DNA from: Lytechinus variegatus
Taxonomy: Eukaryota > Echinodermata > Echinoidea > Temnopleuroida > Toxopneustidae
Reading direction: 5' to 3'
Assembly (NCBI RefSeq): GCF_018143015.1
Contig: NC_054741.1
Span: 9,140,683-9,204,682, forward strand
Length of the DNA stretch: 64,000 bases
Shown here: positions 59,101 through 64,000 of the stretch, one piece after another
How positions within the stretch are numbered: the stretch's first letter is position 1
How the letters are laid out: every line of letters begins with the position of its first letter
The notes under the pieces: model-generated
What the model saw: the letters and a program-made list of their open reading frames with translations, nothing else
What the model was told of the DNA's origin: nothing
Database searches by the model: none
Program-made: the position numbers and the translations under genes

Positions 59101-62100
59101 GACCAATACACTTACAGAGATAGGATGGTAATTCAACAAATACCCCCATTGCGGCCAAAGTTCATTGATCTCACATGACCTTTGACCTTGATCATGTGAC
59201 CTGAAACTTGCACAGGATATTCAGTGATACTTGATTACTCTTATGTCCAAGTTTCAAAAGTCAGATCAATAAACTTGCAAAGTTATGATGGTAATTCTAC
59301 AGATACCCCAATTATGGCCAAAGTTCATTGACCTTTGACCTTGGTCATGTGACCTAAAATGCGCACAGGATGTTCAGTGATACTTGATTACTCTTATGTC
59401 CAAGTTTTATGAACTAGACCAACATACTTTCAAAGTTATGATGGTAATTTAACAAATACCCCCAATTCGACCAAAGTTTATTGACCCTAAATGACCTTTG
59501 ACCTTGATCATGTGACCTGAAACTTGCACAGGATGTTCAGTGATACTTGATTACTATTATGTCCAAGTTTCATGAATCAGATCCAAAAACTTTTAAAGTT
59601 TTGATTAAGCCTGAGTCATATCGATTATTTTGAAAACCGGTGTTCGACAGCTCTAATTCGATCGAACATCGATGCATCGAATATTGAAGGTGGGGAAAAT
59701 TTAGTCTTTTGTTTTTGCGTCGATGCGCTTTGCATATGCACTACGCACTGACGGTATGCGCTGGCGTTGGCCGGGTGAGCAGATGACAGAGCAAAGTTCG
59801 TTTGTATTTTCCATGATCACAAAACACACAAAAAAGGCCGGGGACCAAAGCAGAATTCTTCCCAAAATATCTTCAACAATGATATTTGCAGATGACAACA
59901 TATAAGTTTAAAATGAAACAATAATAAAGACATGAATCACGCAGAGTCGATCCGAATGATTTTCGGTCGACTAGCATTCGCAGGACATTCACCAGCCCCG
60001 TCCGCAGCAAGCTCCGTACACTCACTCTCCCGAAACGACAGGCGTGCTTGACGTCAGCGCCAGCAAACAATTGCAATCAACGGAGAGCGCTGTAACTTGC
60101 CTGAGATTGTGTAGTTGGATCCAAAATGAGCTCCAAATAAATTTATGGGAATAAATACGTAATTTTCTCTGGATGGTCATTTGAATTGCTATTCAGTGCT
60201 GATATAACGATTGTGAGGAAAGATTGTGGAATATGAGTTATGACGATGTTCGAGAATTAATCCTGATATTGATAATGACAATCCATTTTTTTAGACACAA
60301 TTGAGCATGCGATCAAAATAAATACGAATGTTTCGAATCGAGCCCTAAATTCATCTAAATTATTACGATTTAACAAGATTTTATGGTCATACTAAGAATA
60401 TTGACGATGTCAGCAAAGTATGTTATGTTCATATGGAAGAAATAATACTGGGATTATTTCTATTGTTATTCCATCTATATCTCTGGACGTCTCCTCCAAG
60501 CTCCGAGAAAATAAGCACAATGCGCATGCGTGTTCGATGACGTATGACATATTTTCCCATTCATGAAATCAGAGCCCAAAGTTGGGCACAAACTAGCTTC
60601 AAATTGATGGGAAAAAATATCAAACGCAATTTTCTCTGTTTTGTCATGTAAAATGTTATTATATGGTGATATTACGAACTTGAACAGAGTTTTTGCATGT
60701 AGACAATGTTCGAGAATAAATCCTGACGTGATGATTTTTTTCTTAGACAAGTGCACTAGCTCGACTCAAGAAGTCAAGTCGATCGTCATGAGATGTCGAT
60801 GTCCGCCATTGAAAATTGAAACGAAATACAACGTTTCACATCAAGCTCTAAATTCATATTAATGATTATCATATGCAAATTATTGTTAAATATTACGATT
60901 AAATAATGTTCTATGGTCATGATTTTAATATTGTTCATGAAAGCAAGATTTATTTTACGTTGATCGCGTCAATTTCCGGCCATTTTCTGGTTTGATTAAA
61001 GAACAGTACTGCGCATGCACGATCGATGGCCACGGACTTCCATTCATGATTTCATCGTGCATAAATTATCTCGGCACGAGCAGACGAGTAAGACTCGAAC
61101 TATGATCGAAATAAACTTCAAATTAATGGTGAATAGCATCATAATTACTCATTCGGTTTCATTTTGGGGGCAATAGAAATCAAGTAAGTAGTAGTAAAGT
61201 TGGACATTACTGATATTTTGATGATTGATTGTGTTCCAAACGAATCGGCCGGCCGACGTATTTTTTTTTTTTTTCGATGCACCGATTTTGCAAAATCTGC
61301 ACCGGTGTTCGATGACATCGATCGAACACCGATTTTAAAATCGATTCGACTCAGGCTTAGTTTTGATTGTAATTCAACAGATACCCCCATACCCCCAAAT
61401 CGGCCAAAGTTCATTGACCCTAAATGACCTTTGACCTTGGTCATGTGACGTGAAACTCATGCAGGATGTTTGGTGATACTTGATTAACCTTATGTCCAAG
61501 TTAAATTAACTAGGTCCACATATTTTCTAAGTTATGATGACATTTCAAAAACTTAACCTCAGGTTAAGATTTTGATGTTGATTCCCCCAACATGGTCTAA
61601 GTTCATTGACCCTAAATGACCTTTGACCTTGGTCATGTGACATGAAACTCTGATAGGATGTTCAGTAATACTTGATTAACCTTATGGCCAAGTTTCATGA
61701 ACTAGGTCCATATACTTTTTAAGTTATAATGTCATTTCAAAAACTTAACCTTAGGTTAAGATTTGATGTTGACGCTGCCGTTGCCGGCGCCTGTAGTCTC
61801 ACTCTGCTATGCAGGTGAGACAAAAATATGAAAAGTGAATAAATACATGCTAAACTAGGATAACTACTATCTGGTTTGGAGTTAATTTTGTTATTATTGT
61901 GAGTTGTGGCAAATTAAAACTCTTCTTAACTCTTTTTTTTGTCTGCATTATTTTTAAAATACAGAATTACAAAACTCTGAGAATCATGAAGCTACATAAT
62001 TAACAAATATCATTATTATTGCTCTGTATAAATTTTCTTACACAGAATAATGCAATGCACCACCAATCCCCAAAACGGCATTTCGAGGTTACAACATTAC

Positions 62101-64000
62101 CTTGTCTATGAAATATAAGGCAACAGCACGTTGTCTGACTCTCATTTCTTTACTCTTCCAGTCTTCACGGTACTCATTTCTGATCCTGTCTACAGATTCC
62201 TTCAGCTTCCTAGCTACTTCATACTTTGCCCAATCCTTCTCTCCCTTGATTCAAAAAGAAAAAAGAAAAATTTCTCATCAAAGTCAGTAATATATATGAC
62301 AAGGAATTACCAAGTGGTCATATCATACTGAAATTAATTTCAGCATATAAATCTTGACCAATAAAATGGCAATTGCTCTGTCAACAAATACTCTATGAGA
62401 TTAAAAGTTTATTCAGGTTACATTTTCAATATTTTACTGAAAAAAGGTAAAATTTCATTTTCTACAATAAAAGTACAAATGACAGGGCTTAAATTTCTTA
62501 TTTTCAAGAAGTGTCATGAAAATTATGCTTGTGAAATATATGGCATACACATTACATTGGCTAAAGACAAAATTAATAAGACACAAGATATTCAGTGTGC
62601 AGATTTTATCCAAAATTCAGGGTTGGGTAAATTCCTTGGACACATTTTGGCCCAAATTTAAAGTCATGAACTAAATTTAAGTAATTTCTACACAACATAG
62701 AATTGAGGAATCAAAATTTTAAGGAATTATTACATTTTCATAATTAATATACTTTTCTGGAACAAACAAATAGACGAAATGAGACGAGGAGTGCTTACCT
62801 TTATTCTAGAGCTGGGGTTCAACATAACATACTTGATAGCACCTTGAATGTTTTCAGTCCATGAAGCTAACCAAGTCACAGAGTTATCATGCATAACCTT
62901 CTTCCATTTATGACCCTCTGGGGGAACTGGCCATTGAGAATCCCTGAGAAAAAAGAAAGGTTATAGCTAATATTTTCTTTTCACTCAAATACGGATAACA
63001 TGCAAGAAGATATAAGACATTTTCCAACATAGTTCTAAGGTATGTGAGGAAAAATGTTTTAACTTACATTCCTCATTACAACTTAACAATCTCTTGCAAA
63101 ATACAATGCTGCTATTCTTGCAACTTGCCTGAAATGTGTGCAGACGGAATGATACTGAGAAACAGAAATGTGGGAATATTCTCAGGCCAATTCCATGAAA
63201 TAATCAACCATTTTGAACGTAGAAACCTTATTTTCTCCTTTCTTACAGTGCTTCACAAAATGTCAAGCCACAGTCATGTGGAAAGAATTTCATTTCGTAT
63301 ATGAAAAAGAAAAACAGAGATACATGAATATCATTTCATGAATGTCTCAAAATACACACACATTGGGTTGGACCTAGGTTGGGCTTAATTACAAGCTAAC
63401 TGAATAATTGTAATTGAAGTTTTGAAAGGGAAAGCAATTGTAATTGAAAAAAAAATGTAATTGACTTCAATTACATTTAATTACATTCAATTACTTTACG
63501 ATAAACTGAATTTATGATTTGATTTAATGACTTTTTTCATGTCAACTGATTCAGCATCAAAGAGAGTAACAGGCAGAATCCATGCTTTTTAACCTAAACC
63601 TTCATCCTGTCAGTATCTCTGTAACTTAGAATTATGTTGAAATAGGTGGTACTATGTACAGAATACAAATTGATTTTAATTATGACTTTTCTAGTAAGTA
63701 ATTGAAATTGCAATTGTAACTGAAAAAAGTAATTGGAAATATGTAATTCAATTGAAAAGTAATTGAAATTGAACATTTCTTCAATTACGTAATTGTAATT
63801 GAAGAAAGTAATTGAGCCCAACCCTCGGTTGACTACATATTTTATGAAAATGCCCTTAAGCAGACCATGGGTCAGAGGTGGATGACAATGCCGTTACGGC
63901 ACTGTTTTTCCCTCCAATTATTGTATTTTATGAACACACAGCTGCAAGTACGACACATTGCCAAGAATACTCACTTGCTACAGTTGATGATGACATCTTC
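53134..64000 (-). CDS. TOP1: DNA topoisomerase I (type IB), C-terminal part; 5' end beyond the window
   Basis: Eight minus-strand exons join in frame: 63975-64000 (cut by the edge), 62799-62943, 62101-62244, 58405-58590, 56817-57000, 55199-55421, 53850-53999, 53134-53236. They encode 386 residues ending MAGADFVF and a stop. The enzyme relaxes supercoils in the nucleus by nicking one strand through a tyrosyl-DNA bond. The active site is complete when compared with human TOP1: Arg488 (LALRAGNEK), Lys532 (DFLGKDSIR), Arg590 (KVFRTFNAS), His632 (LCNHQRA) and Tyr723 (SKLNYLDPR). A charged coiled-coil linker separates His632 from the Tyr domain. The human N-terminal half has no counterpart here, because it lies past the right edge. 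All junctions are GT-AG. Confidence 0.95.
53850..53999 (-). CDS. TOP1: TOP1 exon with the catalytic tyrosine
   Basis: It encodes the end of the coiled-coil linker ([20 protein letters not shown]) and the tyrosine motif [16 protein letters not shown], whose Tyr forms the covalent DNA link. The split tryptophan codon (TG, then G) joins it to 53134-53236. Confidence 0.95.
54434..55138. mobile_element. piggyBac-like non-autonomous element, copy 2
   Basis: TTAACCCTATCTAGGCCGGG and the inverse ccggcctagatagggttaa are perfect tips with TTAA borders. The interior aligns in the same orientation with 21927-22698. It lies in the TOP1 intron between exons 53850-53999 and 55199-55421, ending 60 bp from the latter. 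Confidence 0.9.
55199..55421 (-). CDS. TOP1: TOP1 exon with catalytic histidine and linker start
   Basis: The exon encodes [20 protein letters not shown] and the beginning of the linker, in phase 1 to 2. The catalytic histidine lies in [10 protein letters not shown]. Its 5' part and acceptor are present again just upstream in degenerate form (55422-55590). Confidence 0.95.
55422..55590 (-). pseudogene. Decayed tandem copies of a TOP1 exon start
   Basis: From 55550 downward on the minus strand, a copy reads [18 protein letters not shown], then [16 protein letters not shown] and stop, with its own cag acceptor. It has no donor, and an in-frame TAA follows. A third trace (gtttgacaagca at 55575-55590) lies one more period upstream. 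Unit length is 129-130 bp. Confidence 0.85.
55610..55790. mobile_element. MITE with GACATTTGCTCC ends, copy 2
   Basis: gtgacaggacatttgctccg and the inverse end ggagaaaatgtcatgaaacc frame it. It is the reverse-orientation relative of 22999-23207. Confidence 0.65.
56010..56280 (-). mobile_element. Probable LINE 3' end
   Basis: On the minus strand it ends aataaataaaccattcaatc with AATC repeats. This resembles the untranslated tail of a LINE. No reverse transcriptase frame is seen. Confidence 0.4.
56301..56369. other. 69-nt imperfect hairpin in a TOP1 intron
   Basis: Arms ctatcc, gttgaggct and tgttcaa pair with their inverses around a 9-nt loop, with one internal bulge and one mismatch. It is the size of a microRNA precursor, but nothing shows that it is expressed. 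Confidence 0.5.
57215..57976. mobile_element. pogo/Tigger-like non-autonomous element
   Basis: It begins CAGTCTGACCTCTCTTATCC and ends with the inverse (ataagagaggtcggactg), with TA at each border. Subterminal tccggataag motifs recur. The tips match the pogo consensus (CAGT..ACCTC..TTATCCGGA). It lies in a TOP1 intron. Confidence 0.85.
58955..61825 (+). mobile_element. Helitron-like (HINE/pearl-type) element, interrupted by a hAT-like insertion
   Basis: The left end (aacaagtggaatgcctctgg) is at about 58962 and the terminal hairpin GTCTCAC...GTGAGAC at 61796-61821. Between them lie at least five core units of about 150-200 bp, each with atgacctttgaccttg and catgtgacctgaaact. The insertion occupies 59606-61359. 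All of it is within one TOP1 intron (58591-62100). Confidence 0.75.
59606..61359. mobile_element. hAT-like element with perfect 8-bp target duplication
   Basis: TAAGCCTGAGTC and the inverse GACTCAGGCTTA are the tips. The 8-mer gttttgat flanks both sides (59598-59605 and 61360-61367). Subterminal accggtgttcga and tcgaacacc are also inverted. Internal near-repeats share gttcgagaat and aatcctga (about 60250 and 60708). No transposase frame. Confidence 0.9.
63360..63826. mobile_element. AATTAC-rich MITE, GGTTGGGCT ends
   Basis: taggttgggcttaattac and the inverse gtaattgagcccaaccct are the tips. Inside, gtaattgaa and ttcaattac repeat dozens of times. It lies in the TOP1 intron nearest the right edge. 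Confidence 0.8.

Noticed and set aside
61145..61444. 99-residue minus-strand frame
   Set aside because: It crosses the tip of the hAT-like element and a poly-T run. No domain is visible.

Overview
The window is animal nuclear DNA, most likely from an echinoderm and probably a sea urchin. It is AT-rich. Genes are split into short exons (57 to 334 nt) with GT-AG introns. The gaps are crowded with small inverted-repeat transposons, Helitron-like tandem-core elements and a tRNA-derived SINE of the kind known from Strongylocentrotus. The species is inferred. No bacterial operons, CRISPR arrays or viral genes are seen.

Three protein-coding genes can be assembled exon by exon with consistent splice phases. 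(1) Positions 961-30004, plus strand, 23 exons: a DUF4062 / STAND-type P-loop NTPase / TPR-like protein of about 1,042 residues. It most resembles the TTC41 (Gnn) and nephrocystin-3 group and starts with a probable N-myristoylation and palmitoylation signal, MGCGSS. (2) Positions 46405-38611, minus strand, 9 exons: a complete 474-residue lysosomal serine carboxypeptidase (cathepsin A, CTSA). It has a signal peptide, an intact catalytic triad, a GC-AG first intron and a CLEAR-type E-box just upstream. (3) From the right edge to 53134, minus strand, 8 exons: the C-terminal 386 residues of DNA topoisomerase IB (TOP1), with all catalytic residues present. The 5' half lies beyond the window.

Between genes 1 and 2 (30-38.6 kb) and between genes 2 and 3 (46.4-53.1 kb) there are mainly transposon remnants. 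One unassigned exon-like segment lies at 37380-37562. The introns hold most of the repeats: a TA-flanked foldback family (16.9, 20.2, 25.3 and about 29.8 kb), TTAA-flanked piggyBac-like elements (21.9, 39.6 and 54.4 kb), Helitron-like elements carrying nuclear-receptor DR1 motifs (24.0 and 59-61.8 kb), a hAT-like element with a perfect 8-bp target duplication nested in one of them (59.6-61.4 kb), a pogo-like element (57.2 kb) and a LINE 3' fragment (13.0-13.9 kb).

The most unusual theme is repeated local duplication of exon-intron junctions. A perfect 56-bp tandem copy spans the donor of exon 13 of gene 1, a decayed copy of the start of exon 22 lies 141 bp upstream of it, part of CTSA exon 4 is copied 128 bp downstream, and a TOP1 exon is present as a decayed triplication with a 129-130 bp period. 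The three genes do not form a pathway. CTSA and TOP1 are both on human chromosome 20q, so their neighbourhood may be ancient.
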